Positions 34,701-46,232 are shown, counted from the first letter of the stretch. The stretch: 64,000 nt of DNA from Diadema setosum (GCF_964275005.1 NC_092700.1:24165674-24229673), one strand, 5' to 3'. The notes: generated from the letters alone by a model not told the origin. Made by a program: numbers and translations.

Positions 34701-36956
34701 TTAAAGTTTCTCCTTTTGGTTTTCCTACAACATGTAATCTGGAAATGCTTTTTTCATTGCTTCACGATTCAGAATTATGAGTGCGCCCCGAAGACACAGC
34801 GTGTGCTTATCTTTTTTTTTCACCTTCTAGCTAATGTGGTAAATCAATGTCAACTAAAACGTCTTTCTTCTCAACCAATATAGTGTGATCATAGCTGGGG
34901 CGCATAGATAGTGACAATCTGTATTAAAAAAAACAAACAAACAAACAAACAAAAATCTCAATGAGGTTGAAGTTCGCTTCTCTTTCGTCATCTAAATACC
35001 AAATGTATTTTAAGTTTGTAGTTTCATATTGAGCTAATCTGAATCTCAACTTTAATGACACTATCCTCACAGTATATTACATCATTACTCTCTGTGGGAA
35101 CTACAATTGTACCTGACAACTAACTGAAAAAGATCTCTTCTTGTCTTTTCTTTTCATGAAACTGATCCTAGCTTGTAACTCTTTGTGATCTAATCACTTT
35201 TTGATTGGCTTGAGATGATCCACTTTTAATAACAAGGTGTCATTTCAAAGATTAGAGTGTAATCTGGTAACATGAATTATGGAGAAAAGTGAAAAATTCA
35301 TTTTGGCCTACTCATTGGGGGTGTCAGTGGGTAGTCATATCTATATAATATATGCATATATATATATATATATATACATATATATAGATATAAATACACA
35401 TGTATGTATTACATAACGGGCACACTTTATTCAATAACAGTGGTTCTTTCTTCCTGTCTTCTATATAACGGAACAAAGACGTCCCAGGTCCAAACAAAAT
35501 CGCACTTGGAATCGGCCTAACGGTTCTCTTCGTAGTTCTTGTAACAGTGATGTTTTTCGCGACTGGAAAACTTTTGCAGATTTACAAGCCAGAGCTCATT
35601 CCTGACGGTAATGTTAACGTGTCTTGTCTCAGACTTTATCTTTTTAAATCAATTTCATAGTTGGCTTTACACTAGCTGCAAATCGCAGTTTGATATCTTG
35701 CTTTTTTTCTCGGTTTTGGATGCATTACGAGTTGAAGGGAAATAAAATCTTCCATCTGATTTAAGATGTTGATTTCCATATTTACAGTAAACTCACCATG
35801 GGGAAATTATATATTTGAATTTTATGAAAAATCCTGTATCTTGTACCATAATGATAAAAACAGTGTAAAGAAAGAATTGCTTTTGGAGTTAGTTGGTTTC
35901 AAATAAATCTGGTCCCATAACCCAAGGGAATTGTTTAAGTTTAATGGTCAGATGGTTAAACATCAGTACTGGAGTTTAGTTTGGCTGTACACTTTGTTGA
36001 TTGTAATTTTCAGGACCGAAAAAATGTCGATGTCAGGCAGAAGGAAATGAAATAAGAAAACTTAGAATTCATCAAGAATAACGTTTTTACTTAGTCCTTA
36101 CGTGTTATACATGTTATATGTATTCCATAAACGTTTGGGAATTATCATTTATGCAGTCTTATCTTATAGCACTTCTCTTGTTTATACACTTGCAGGTTTA
36201 TCGCGGATTCCAGGCTGGAAGAAACCTCTCATAGATCCAAGGAGTAAGGGAATACATTTATCAAATAATATTGAAAAATCATGTTTTCTCGAATTTATGT
36301 TGTTGGCATAATGTTATTCAGGTTTTCTCGGCAAGGTTCATTAGCGCTATTCTGCAAGTGGTGCTTCTAGGACCAATATTAGCATGTAGAAGGTGAAACT
36401 GCTTATCAAAGGACAAAAAGGATGTCAGCCGCAGGTACGTTAGAACCCAGTATCTGCAGCTTAGACAACACGCAACATACCATCATGCCAACACCGCTGC
36501 CCATGCAACACAAAGTTTTGCAGTGTCTAATGATATGTCTTTCTCAACTGAATTAAGAATTTAGATATGATTCTTGTGGTTCTTTTGTTTCAATAATATA
36601 ATCGTTTTCCATTGACACTATTGTGGTGACATAAAATGAATGAAACAAATCCAAAAAAATATCACAATTTGATCCCTAAAAATGGATAAGGCCTTTCACA
36701 AAAAAAAAAAAAAAACAACTTCAACATATTCCTAGAAATAAAGCAGTTTCAGTGTCTCATAGTTGTAATGTTTTCTCCATGTTACGGTGCAAAGTCGAAG
36801 AGCGTGAAAAGCTACGAGCCAAGATAAGCGACTACCAACCTGGAAAAGCTTCGGGATGTGACCTTGGCAGCTTGAAGAGAGTAAACATCAATCTATTTGG
36901 GCAGATGAGCGCAGGAAAGTCCGCTTTCATTAATTCAATTTTCTTTGCTCTGAAGG
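30094..36956 (+). CDS. Copy B: Ig-Ig-TM-IFI44-like GTPase gene (5' six exons)
   Basis: Exons 30094-30166 (signal peptide), 32972-33283 (V-like Ig), 34347-34682 (C1-like Ig), 35479-35607 (TM), 36196-36243 (linker) and 36795-36956 (P-loop) join in frame. All junctions are phase 1, matching copy A exon by exon. The DNRG, core-strand, helix and THGD/CaaX exons are not recognised in the remaining 27 kb. Either the intron after 36956 is very long and runs past the window, or the gene is truncated. Exon lengths equal or nearly equal those of copy A, so the two arose by tandem duplication. Confidence 0.78.
31625..32300 (-). mobile_element. LINE ORF2 C-terminus and 3' end (minus strand)
   Basis: On the minus strand a broken frame reads DIHSYNTRQTGNY, then after shifts NSVPDEVKLCPTLASFKR. 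This is the usual H-x-x-x-TR and WNSLP-x-x-x-K C-terminal pattern of L2/CR1-type ORF2. A (GAAAT)n tail at about 31626-31650 marks the 3' end. An inverted repeat of TCAGGGAGGTG at 32140-32165 lies inside. Confidence 0.65.
31745..31780. repeat. (CA)n microsatellite
   Basis: CA dinucleotide run of about 18 units inside the LINE 3' region. Confidence 0.9.
32972..33283 (+). CDS. Copy B exon: V-set-like Ig domain
   Basis: Phase 1-1 exon, 312 bases. LPCIF, AVYWSKEN and ADEGNYHC give the Cys, Trp and D-E-G-x-Y-x-C landmarks. Sequons NRS and NST. It aligns to the copy A exon along its length, with the loops most different. As in copy A, a second in-frame acceptor AG follows 12 bases in (32982-32983). 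Confidence 0.85.
33284..34346 (+). other. Intron of copy B
   Basis: Several open frames occur but show no domain or conservation with copy A. No repeat family stands out. Confidence 0.6.
34347..34682 (+). CDS. Copy B exon: C1-like Ig domain
   Basis: Phase 1-1 exon, 336 bases, same length as copy A. FHLDCRVTGFRPNVSLMWSK and DFKC carry the Cys-Trp-Cys set. The AKATEHIIEQCVGQV lead-in matches copy A AMAKDHIIEQCVEEV. Acceptor TTCTGGCAG, donor GTAAGC. Confidence 0.85.
34683..35478 (+). other. Intron of copy B with AT microsatellite
   Basis: Holds an (AAAC)n stretch near 34927-34951 and a (TA)n tract at about 35341-35400. No exon is seen. Confidence 0.6.
35479..35607 (+). CDS. Copy B exon: stalk and transmembrane helix
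   Basis: GPNKIALGIGLTVLFVVLVT is followed by more hydrophobic residues and TGKLLQIYKPE. Copy A has the same frame and position. The acceptor is ambiguous: AG at 35477-35478 or at 35486-35487 both keep phase 1, a difference of three codons. Confidence 0.8.
35608..36195 (+). other. Intron of copy B
   Basis: Intron between the TM and linker exons. It contains the possible alternative terminal exon at 36014. Confidence 0.6.
36014..36081 (+). CDS. Possible alternative terminal exon of copy B
   Basis: After TTTTCAG a phase-compatible frame reads PKKCRCQAEGNE and on to TAA at 36079-36081. Placed directly after the TM exon it would give a short, basic, Cys-containing cytosolic tail and no GTPase. 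No AATAAA is seen close by and no copy A match is evident, so it may be chance. Confidence 0.25.
36196..36243 (+). CDS. Copy B exon: cytosolic linker
   Basis: 48-base phase 1-1 exon encoding LSRIPGWKKPLIDPR. It shares IP-x-WKKP with the copy A linker but is six codons shorter. Acceptor CTTGCAG, donor GTAAGG. Confidence 0.75.
36244..36794 (+). other. Intron of copy B
   Basis: Intron of 551 bases before the P-loop exon, with an A-run near 36701-36714. Nothing else is recognised. Confidence 0.6.
36795..36956 (+). CDS. Copy B exon: GTPase G1 (P-loop)
   Basis: Phase 1-1 exon, 162 bases. EEREKLRAKISDYQPGK precedes VNINLFGQMSAGKSAFINS, almost the same as copy A in the P-loop half. Donor GTAAGT at 36957. 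Then a long T-run begins near 36989. This is the last exon of copy B found here. Confidence 0.88.
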
Positions 36957-36984
36957 GTAAGTATTCATATCATTTTAGGATGGA

Positions 36985-36988
<4 letters not shown>

Positions 36989-37033
<45 letters not shown>
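36989..37033. repeat. Poly-T tract
   Basis: 45 consecutive T. Its length may be unstable or misassembled. Confidence 0.9.
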
Positions 37034-37034
<1 letters not shown>

Positions 37035-37729
37035 ATATAACGTGATAGTTCTTTGTTACAAAATTCAGGCAGAATGATTTCACTTCACTTTAAAGCATAT
37101 AAAAGCGACAGGACAAGACAGCGAATTTTGGCTTAATAGAATCTTGTTTTGTGGGAGTGTATGATAATTGTTCTTTGCGAGATGTAGTTGAAAGCACAGA
37201 ACGTATAGAAATAGATCGAAATCAAAAGTAAATCTCATTGGAATTACACGTAAGGCAAAGTCATGGATATCAAATCAGAAGTAGAGGTTACTGGAGGGAA
37301 ATATGTCTTAAACATTTAATGATCTAAATATCAGTGGGAAAAAAATGTCATGGTACAATTTCGATGGTAAAATACTTCATGGATATAAAAAAAGAAACTT
37401 AGATAGATTGATAGCTGGTACAATTACGTTTCTCACCAAAATCATTTCTATCACAGCAATTTATTATATTTGAACGGATTGAAGCCAAACTAGGGAAGTT
37501 GGTGCAAGGCAAAAATATCAGTGGTATTAAAGTTTAATGGGCGAAAATGTCAATGGTCAGGAGCGTCACCAGCTTTTTTTTCAAGGAGGGTGCGTTTTGA
37601 CACTAAATGTAGCGCGATTTTTGGACAGACATTTGGAATACAGGAAGCTCTCAATCTCCAGACTTTTAGTGTTTTTTGACGGAAACCAAGCGGGGAAAGG
37701 GCACCGGTCCGGCGTAGCTAGGATTTCTT

Positions 37730-38640
37730 CTGGGGGGGGGGGGGTTAGTATGCGAGGAAGCGAGCAAGGGGCACACGGGGGGGGGGGGGGGAGTGTGAAA
37801 ATGCCTGTTGTCCCCGCTCCTCCAACAATGAGAACTTTTTGCATTTTGATGTTGTAAATGGTGCAATTTGATGCAGGTTTTTTGCGTGTTTTTAGCGACT
37901 TGAAACAGTCCCACCTGTTTAAGGTAGCAGTACATTTTGTTGATAATTGTTGTTGAACAATGTGCCTATAAATAGTTATCATATCATTTCAATAAACTTC
38001 TTTTATTGATTCTTACGCTGATGTCATGAACGCGACCGAGCACGAGCTAGCGGAGCGAGCGAGGGGGGGGGGGGGGGGAGGGTGTGGGAGGGGGCCAACC
38101 CCCCTCCCACGGTTAGAACTGAAATTGCATTTTGATGTTGTACATGGTGCAATTTGGTGCATGTTTTTGCTTGTTTTATCGACTTGAAACAGTTCCACTT
38201 GTTTAAGGTAGAAGTATATTTTGATGTAGATTATTATTGAACAATAATATCTGCCTATGAAATAGTATCATCCAAATAAACTTCCTGTTTGTATATTTAC
38301 ACTGAATTTCATGAACGCGGCCTAGCAAGAGTGAGCGGAGTGAGTGAGGGAGAGGATGTGGGAGGCAGTGACCCCCTCCCACGGTGAGCACTTTTTGCAT
38401 TTTGATGTTGTAAAAACGTGCAATTTGATGCAGGTTTTTTGCGTGTTTTATCGACTCGAAACAGTCCCACTTGTTTAAGGTATCAGTACATTTTGAAGTA
38501 AATTGTTATTGAACAATTTGCCTATTTAATGGTATCCTTTAAATAAACTTTTAGCATTCTTTAGATACACTGATGTCATGAACGCGACCGAGCCCGAGCA
38601 AGGGGAGCGAGCAAGGGGGGAGGTTGTGGGATGGAGTTGT
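37730..38640. repeat. Tandem repeat, about 280-bp unit, three copies
   Basis: Each unit has GCATTTTGATGTTGTA, a stretch GACTTGAAACAGT with CACTTGTTTAAGGTA, then AATAAACTT, then ATGAACGCGACCGAG with a G-run. Units start near 37829, 38115 and 38387. G-runs follow the GAGCGAGCGAG word each time. Confidence 0.8.
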
Positions 38641-38910
38641 TCCCCCTAATGGATTATGGAATGACGGTGTAAAATGACACATTTCTGGCAGCAACATCAG
38701 GAAAACTGCATAACAATCAAACGCGAGCGAGCTTGAAAATTTTGACATTTTACTGAGCACCGGGCGCAACTGCTTGCAATAACTAGCAGCAATATCTGGA
38801 GAATGGCATAACGATTAAGTGCGAGCGAACATGAAAATTATGACATTTTACAGTCCAAAAACTGCCGTTTGTAGCTATATTTTTCGCTTTAGAAATAAAG
38901 GAGAGGGGGG
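38640..38910. repeat. About 162-bp repeat family, two plus-strand units
   Basis: Units with GGCGCAACTG, GGAGAATGGCATAACGATTA, ACATTTTACAGTCC and AACTGCCGTTTGTAGCTATA. The same family recurs at 45300-45660 (plus) and 48760-49680 (minus). Confidence 0.8.
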
Positions 38911-39533
38911 GGGGGGGGCGCACCGGACCCATCTGCAGGCAATACTAGTCCAGATTCTGGACGTTTTTTATCATTACGCATCCACGCGCGCTCCACAGCT
39001 TATCGCGCTATCCCCTGTAACCGCTCGATATCGATGAGGGCGCCAACAAAACCTGTCCGAAAAAAACGTCCAGAATGGTTTGACAGTGCGTAGGGTCAAA
39101 AGTTCATATTAGGTATGCTTACGTAATGCCCTATCTCTCGCAAGCTCATTGCGTATGCATGAAAACTAAGGGATCGATCACAGAAAAGTTATGTGGGATC
39201 GATCGATCTGCAGCCAGCTGTGTGCATTGCACCGTGAATACAGTGCGATCTGCAACAATTATGTGCACAGAGATGCCTGCATTTTTGCACAACACACATT
39301 ATCACAATCAAAGAGCCAACTCTAACTCTTTGATCACAATGCAATGCGATACATGTATTCAGTTCTTCAGTGATCCGTACCATGCATTGTTGCACAGCTG
39401 ATTCGTGCAACGTTTTTGACTGGCTGAAAGTTATGGTTGCAGTCATGTTATGTCCGACCTACTTTCACGTGGTGTTTTGGACTTTGTTGTGCCCAGATTC
39501 GATGATGACTTGAATATTATTCTTAAGATTGAA

Positions 39534-39696
39534 AATGGCGAGCTACAAATCGCCAGCTCGCCGATGTATGATTTGTGATGTGCCACTTCTAACGTCCAAA
39601 CACTACATAAAACTGCAAAGAACTCTGTGAAGGTCGTGAGATGTGGACCTCAAGAAAAGTTGGAAGATTTGTTTGGCGATGATATTGTTGGTAAAG
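39534..39696 (+). pseudogene. Orphan exon-like frame with CxxC
   Basis: ATG near 39534 opens MASYKSPARRCMICDVPLLT, which stops after 31 codons. A shift lets the frame continue as CGPQEKLEDLFGDDIVG up to a GTAAAG donor-like site. It looks like a first exon of an unknown zinc-binding protein that carries a frameshift. No family is recognised. Confidence 0.25.
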
Positions 39697-40652
39697 GGGA
39701 TCAATATTTTTTTTTTGAGGGGGGATTGTGCCAATCATATTCATTAAAGGAAATAATTTTGTCATCAATTATTCTTCCTTAATAATATTGTATGATGAAA
39801 TATTCAGAAATTAAAGAAATTCTTTAATTGACATAGGCACTTGTGGCCCACTAAATAACAATGTAATTTTGTTTATTATAAGCTCAGGGCTGTGAGATGT
39901 AGGTTCTATGAACCGCTACTTAGCTATGGTATACAAGATATCAAGCATATTCTGATCAGGGGTGGTGGAGGTGAAGGGGATAAGGTACTACCACATTACA
40001 CAATTTGTAGTGCAAAGATTTGAAGTACATGTAATGAACCAGAAGGTGCCTTTTTTAGAGAGCAGTCTAAATTTAAAGAATTGCGCTAAGTTTGTACAAC
40101 TTTTATAATTTTATTACCACTTCATGTAGGGCCTACTGGGCAGTTAGACCGACACTATTCACTTTGATAATTTCTGTAACAGAGACAATCAGACCAATAT
40201 TCCTGTTGTAAGAATACCCCGTCACTCAGTTTTTTGTTTGTGAGTCTTCGTGATATAGTAAAGCTAAACTTAGTAAACCAAGACGAAGACTCTTAAGAGC
40301 ATTTTTGCTAGAGATATTGGTCCATCTGTCTCTGGCATTACAAGTGAACAGTTTTGGTTGAACTGCCCTTCTGCATATGCATATAAAGGTTATATATATA
40401 TATATATATATATATATCTTCCTTTTTTTGGCAAACCATACCTGTATTTGCTCAAAATACTAGCTCAATGTATATATACATTATTAAATAAGTAGGCCTA
40501 TTCATATCAAAAGACAGTCTGACAAAGCAACTTGTTTTTTTCTTATTCACAAACATTTAAGGGGGATATCAGTGTGAAATTATGCTTGGGAAATGTGTGG
40601 GCCATGCACACAACACACACAAACACACACACACACACAAACATACACAAAC

Positions 40653-40689
<37 letters not shown>

Positions 40690-42559
40690 TGTTGGCAATT
40701 TGATTAAACCTCCTATTACAAATCACATCCAAATTAAAACATTGTATATGTACTTTGTACATACAGCTGTACAGTGTAGTAGACTTTACTTTTTTCAACG
40801 TTTATGGCACCTGATTATTGGCAAATAAGTTTAGATTTTTTTTTCAGTGTTGAGGTGTGGTCAGGAAATACATCAATTTATCACTATTGTACTTTGAAAT
40901 GTACAATGTACAGTGTACGTGTACATTACACATATGTGCAATATCTGTTAAACACACTGTGTAGTCTTCATCATTTCACGTACAGTAAGAGCAGACAGCA
41001 AAGTGAAAACAAATGAACTACGAGTAGTGTAATTTGAGCATATGTATAATTGTACATTTTTTTTATCACATTACTTCTTAAGCCTTCATTATAAAAATTT
41101 GGCCATGATGGTAAAACTGTTAATGTTGTACCAACTACCAAGAAAGTTTCGAAGCTAGCATCCCACTCCCAACTGTCAATAATGAGTTCAAAAAGTTGTC
41201 ACTCTGGGAAGGACATTCAAAATAATTCCTCAGGTGTATAAGTGTCTTTAAAGTTGGATATTCTGTGCCACCAATTACTCATAAGGAACTGAAATTAAAT
41301 GTTCTATAGTTGATAAAATATCAGGCATATTTCAGTTGTTTCTCCATGCTCTTGAAATTCCTTCATTATACACTTTCATTTGTACATGTACATGTACAAG
41401 TACTGTAATATACAATACATTTACAGTATATTCATGATAGTTCATGATCATTGTTCAACAACAGTGCATTATTTCAAACAAAATACATTGTAAACTGTTT
41501 GACTCTGAATTTTGATGTCAGAGAAATCATTTGATATGTCACATTTCAGTCTGATTACCATGTGTAGTAGACTCTCATTACACATCAAAAACACAGGATT
41601 AACACAAACTGGTTACAAGTTATGACAAAGAAATCTTTGTTTTTTCATTTGTTGCGCTTTACAACAATTCTTGGTAAAAAAAAAAATGCTTCAAAGTTCA
41701 AAAAAGAAAATAAATTCATTGCTACACAGTTCAAACTATAGGTACAAATGTTCATGTGCATTAACAGAACTAGTTTTAGTTTTATCAAAATGGGCCAAAG
41801 AACATACTGTACTTCTCATGAATGATTTTGTATGTAAAGAAAGTATTATATGTAAACAAGTTCTTGGTAGTTGTACAACTCACAAACACACTCTACACAT
41901 TTGTACACTTGTATGTACATGTATGCATAGATGAACATGCGATGTACAATTACATGTGCAGACAAACAGCATTTTCAGTTCAATTTTCAAACACCCACCC
42001 AAACACCCAAAACACACAGCCCATCCCCACTTGGCATGGTCTGTATGTACATGTACATGTAATCCACTACATCACAAAAACACAACCTTGAACTAAAATA
42101 TTTCAACTTTTCCATAATTTTATCACTTGTAATTACGATATGTACCCATCAACATGTCCGATGAAATGAAAATATTCACGCCTAAAAAACAAAGTACAGT
42201 ATGAAAAGTAGGTGTGTACAAATGTACATTGTATTTGCTTCCATGAATAAGAGCAAGGTACAGTAATTGCAGTGATAAAAAGAAAATTATTGTACATGTA
42301 GCATGGAACTGCAAAAATTCAGGTACACCAGAAACCAATGTACCAACCACTCACCATTACAAACCTTAAGGAGGAAAAACACCCACAGTGGATTCTTGTT
42401 TTAAAACAATCATATGAATTCTCTAAAAAACAATTTTCAAATCCCAAAGGTACAAGCTAAGCTACATGTACACGTGTATACGTGACATTTTTCATTAAAA
42501 AAAAATAAAAAATCTCAGCTACTATGTACAGCTGTACAGCTGTACATGATTCTTCATGT
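39697..42559. other. AT-rich DNA, no gene recognised
   Basis: Contains (TA)n near 40393-40418, (CA)n near 40608-40683 and many TGTACA/CATGTAC words (for example 41384-41400 and 42045-42060). Open frames here show no domain. Confidence 0.5.
42525..42546. repeat. 22-bp perfect palindrome
   Basis: TGTACAGCTGTACAGCTGTA plus CA, equal to its reverse complement. Confidence 0.9.
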
Positions 42560-43168
42560 TACCAATATATCTGATAAGGCCTGAAAATTTAGTGCTTTTA
42601 AAAAGTGGATATGATCGTCTAGATCACTTGGGCAGCCACACAAAACCGTACTGTATACGTTGCTTACGTCAACACCCAGGCCAGATGCAATGGTAGCTAT
42701 CAGAACTCTGATTTCACCATCTGTTGCTAACATGCTGTCAACAATTTCCTTTTGGATATCAGTTTCCATGTTCTGGTGGTACATATAAACTTATTAACAT
42801 ACCTGTGGCAACCTTCTGGAAGCAGTGCCATAAAGGTCGCGTACACATTACTGCACATTTTTCTTATCATCCTTTCACAACATGCACCATGGATCTTCAA
42901 GTCATCTGCCAGCCACTTGAACATTGTATCTAAATCTCTTGCAGCAGACTTGACCACATGTTTTATATTTTACTTGTCCGGCAACTGATTTACCCAGACA
43001 TAATTGCGAAGACCAAATTTTTCGATGATACCGCTACGCACATCTCTGGTTGCAGTGGCTGTCAGGGCAACAGCGGGACTGACGACTTGAGTTCCGATCG
43101 TAATTTACCAAATTTTCCATACACTGCTCGAAATGCTTTGGTGTCTCCAGATGCAGTCCCTCTATTTG
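42560..43168 (-). pseudogene. RecQ-like helicase fragment, broken
   Basis: On the minus strand the order is GDTKAFRAVYGKFGKLRSEL, then VALTATATRDV (motif III type), DLDTMFKWLADDLKIHG, MYHQNMETDIQKEIVDS, and IRVLIATIASGLGVDVSNV (motif V type) followed by PSDLDDHIH. These match the helicase C-half of RecQ-type proteins in order. Frameshifts occur near 43065 and 42790, one TAA lies near 42985, and the Q-x-x-GRAGRDG motif VI is replaced by unrelated sequence. A TTTCAAATAG acceptor-like border at 43168 suggests a former exon. No Walker A part is present. Confidence 0.7.
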
Positions 43169-44457
43169 AAAAATAAGAAAAAAAAAAAAAAACAGTAAGA
43201 TTAAAATAAAAAAAAAAATTTCTACATTGCACATGTGATTTCAATAATGCCTGCAGTCTCTTCAATGCATATCGCATAGCTATAAGACTGCATAATTTTA
43301 ATCTATAGATGAACAAGTATTGCAAGGGAACATAATGTGTAAACGATTGTAACAGATACGCCGAGAGAGGGCGGTAAGAAGAACGTAAGATGGCGACTGT
43401 CCTCAGAGGACCTATGTTGACGATTCGGTGCCGGAGACCGAATTAAAGTGTTCAAAAGGCAAACCCTGTCTGGTTCTAGTGTCATTCCCTGTTGTGCAAA
43501 GTTGTCCCCTTTCAGTATAGTACATTTGCATACTGAAGCATGTTCCTATTTGAGTTTTTTCTCGATGTACATGCACATGAAGAATTAGTCTGTGGGCCAC
43601 AGCGTGTGTCTCGATTGCTCCTCTGTCTGTGTAGAGGAGCAAAGCCGACGAGACACAGGCTGTGTCTCACAGATTAAAGCTAAGGCAGTAGGCCTATATG
43701 TGTAATTACATTTGTATGCGAGAAAGTTACAGTAGTTACTGTACTGTACAAAACAATTAAACCAGTGCAGTTATGGTGTTAACAATTTATTACAATTACA
43801 CAGGATTTGACTCAGCTCAGTGCACCTAGGAACACTCACAAGAGTAGTACTGTAGTAGAAGCCTGACATGTGTTTACCCTACCCGGCCCAGAGGCCAGAC
43901 ATTTTAACTACATTTAGTTTTACAATCATTTTTTTGTTGTTGTTCAACTAGGGGCCTACAGTTACAGTTTGTAATTCAAGACAAGAGACACGTAATGAAA
44001 GTTGCCTTGACGAATCATTTGTAGAAACTGGATAGATCTAACGTTAAATGATTAGCTCACCGCTAGGCCGCTTGAGTCTTCGACTTTGTCACGCAGGCCA
44101 AGCAAGATCCATTAGCCCTGCTCATCTGGTCCTAAATTAAAGACTTCAAAGGCATGACAAGAGCCACAGCTTTCGGAGAGTCTGGTCCATCATGAAGATC
44201 TAGTTTGCAAAGAATATCAACGCACAACGGTGCAGCTTGGAAGTTGGAACACCACACTATTGCCGAAACCAGTCGGCATGGAGATAAACGAAATCATGAG
44301 TCTATGACCACGCACGGAGAAACGAGTACCTGGGACTTCTAAGTTCTGGTTCTGCTGCTGCTCCCCGAAACCGTCAACGAATCCAAGCTTCTCAGTAGCA
44401 CATTGCATTGAATGCTCTTCTCATTATCACTGTCAGAAAAGCGACGCGGAGACGCTG
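43169..44457. other. Intergenic or intronic DNA
   Basis: No gene. An imperfect hairpin (GTGTCTCG, GCTCCTCT to AGAGGAGC, CGAGACAC) lies at about 43602-43658. Confidence 0.5.
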
Positions 44458-44489
44458 ATGTTGACATCCATTGATCATGCAAACAAGGT

Positions 44490-44649
44490 TTGGAGGAAAT
44501 ACTTGAAATGCTGCACAGATTTTGGTCGGAAAACGCAAGACTCGGAATCAATACGAAAAGCACATTTGTTGCACAAGCTGTATGCTGTACACGCGATCCG
44601 GGGGATCCCCGATCGAGAAGTAAAAGCCACCTCGAAATTGACATGTACG
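44490..44649 (+). CDS. Orphan exon-like frame, unknown protein
   Basis: ATG at 44490 reads MEEILEMLHRFWSENARLGI, then VAQAVCCTRDPGDPRSR and SHLEIDMY to a strong GTAAGT donor (44650), phase 1. The frame looks protein-like but matches no family I know and no partner exon was found. A second frame (from 44458) overlaps it, so coding status is open. Confidence 0.3.
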
Positions 44650-45299
44650 GTAAGTCACGATGCTTTAAATGGGCGAATATCTTTTTTACATGTATTTATC
44701 AATTTTTTTATTTTTGATTTTAAATTTATTTTTTTCTGTCGAAACATAGATTTAAAATGTTAGTTATTGTGATATTTGTAATTTAATTCATAACAGTTAT
44801 GGAAACGAGTAGAAGTTAGTCTTATTCTTACGCACGGTTTATGTACGTTCTAATTTCATTCTCCTCTTATGATCTCTAAAATATATCATTTGAGCAATTT
44901 TTAATAAAAAGAAAAATAATTTTGAAATTTCATCAACATATGTAGAGATTGATACAAGTATTGGCGTAAAATACGTATGTTATATTGCTACATGCAATAT
45001 ACCTCTTTGCAATAAGACTACAAGATTAGAGATCGATCGACTTTTTTCGATCCCACAAACGCCTGCTGGACGCGATCTCATCGACCAATCAGGATGCTCG
45101 AAATGAATGAGCGGGTGAGGGTGGGGCCAATTTTTTCCGAAATATTTCGGGGAGACTTGGCAAACCAGACTGGACTGTTTTGGAGGTCGAGATGCGTGCG
45201 TGCGTGGCAAATAATACACGAGCGTACGGTAGGGCATACGCGTGCTGTAGCGGTGTGTGCGCGCGGTAAATGATCACACAAAACAGTCCAGGCAGTGGA

Positions 45300-45660
45300 C
45301 TAAGGCAATACTGGCAGCAACACCAGGAGAATGGCATAGCGATTAAGTGCGAGCGAGCGAAGAGAGCGAACTTGAAATTTTTGACATTTTACAGTCCCAA
45401 AACTGCCGTTTGCAGCTATATTTTTTTCGCTTTCGAAATAAAGGAAGGGGGCGCACCGGGCGCAACTGCCGGCAATTACTGGCAGCAACATCAGGAGAAT
45501 GGAATAACAATTCAATGCGAGCGAGCGGAGAGAGCGAGCTTGAAAATTTTGACATTTTACAGTCCAAAAACTGCCGTTTGTAGCTATACTTTTTCGCTTT
45601 GGAAATTAAGGGGGGGGGGGAGGGAAGGGTGCGCCCCCGGATCCGCCACTGGTAGTCGAG
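45300..45660. repeat. About 162-bp repeat family, two to three plus-strand units
   Basis: Same family as 38640-38910, with GGCAGCAACA, GGAGAATGG and ACTGCCGTTTG. The last unit ends in GGATCCGCCACTGG. Confidence 0.8.
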
Positions 45661-45831
45661 GGTGTCGGTTTACTCATGATTGGGGGAGATATGACCAGCG
45701 AGGTGGCGTCGAAGACTTGATGGAGCGGGGGAAGGATGTCCAAAATTGCACTATAGAGCATCCTCTAATTGTGGGTGTTTGTTTATGTGTGTGTATTATA
45801 TACATGGAAAAGTTAGGAATTAGCCCGGGTC

Positions 45832-46232
45832 GCGAATATTTTTTCCGTACATGGAAACGCTATGGGACATGAATTATTCATAAGTTGAGCTGAAAGACTA
45901 AAGTGCGCAAGCGCGTGGACGAAAACTGTAGCTTGGCCAACTTGTACACAATGAACGGATGTTGCGACACGGATTGTCGCCCCTACACGGATTGTCGCCT
46001 CCTGCTCGGGGCGACAATCCGTGACGGGCGCTGGCGGCACGGATTGTCGCCCCCGTCACGGATTGTCGCCTGGCGACAATCCGTGACGCTTGTGCAGTTC
46101 CCAGTTTTTGACCTCGAAGGCGACAATCCATGTTGGCAAAAAATTTGTTGCGACACGGATTGTCGCCCCGTCACGGATTGTCGCCCCGGGCTCGGGGTGG
46201 TTCCTCCCGTGTTAAGCTTTGGTGGGATGGGT
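45832..46232. mobile_element. Partial copy of the axis element, with 14-mer array
   Basis: Matches the reverse of about 52835-53237, including the end sequence and nine CACGGATTGTCGCC words (both strands, 45964-46192). It breaks off after GGTGGGATGGGT, where the axis element goes on to its second end. Confidence 0.8.

Larger units (their letters stand above)
36957..45831 (+). other. Downstream of copy B: long intron or flank, repeat-rich
   Basis: About 8.9 kb with a T-run (36989-37033), G-rich tandem repeats, a RecQ-like relic and two orphan exon-like frames (listed separately). I searched by eye for the DNRG, HAAVLVYH, THGD and CaaX exons and found none. Confidence 0.6.

Noticed and set aside
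45270..45872. 200-codon plus-strand frame
   Set aside because: Covers the 162-bp repeat family and a G-run. No domain, and composition follows the repeat.
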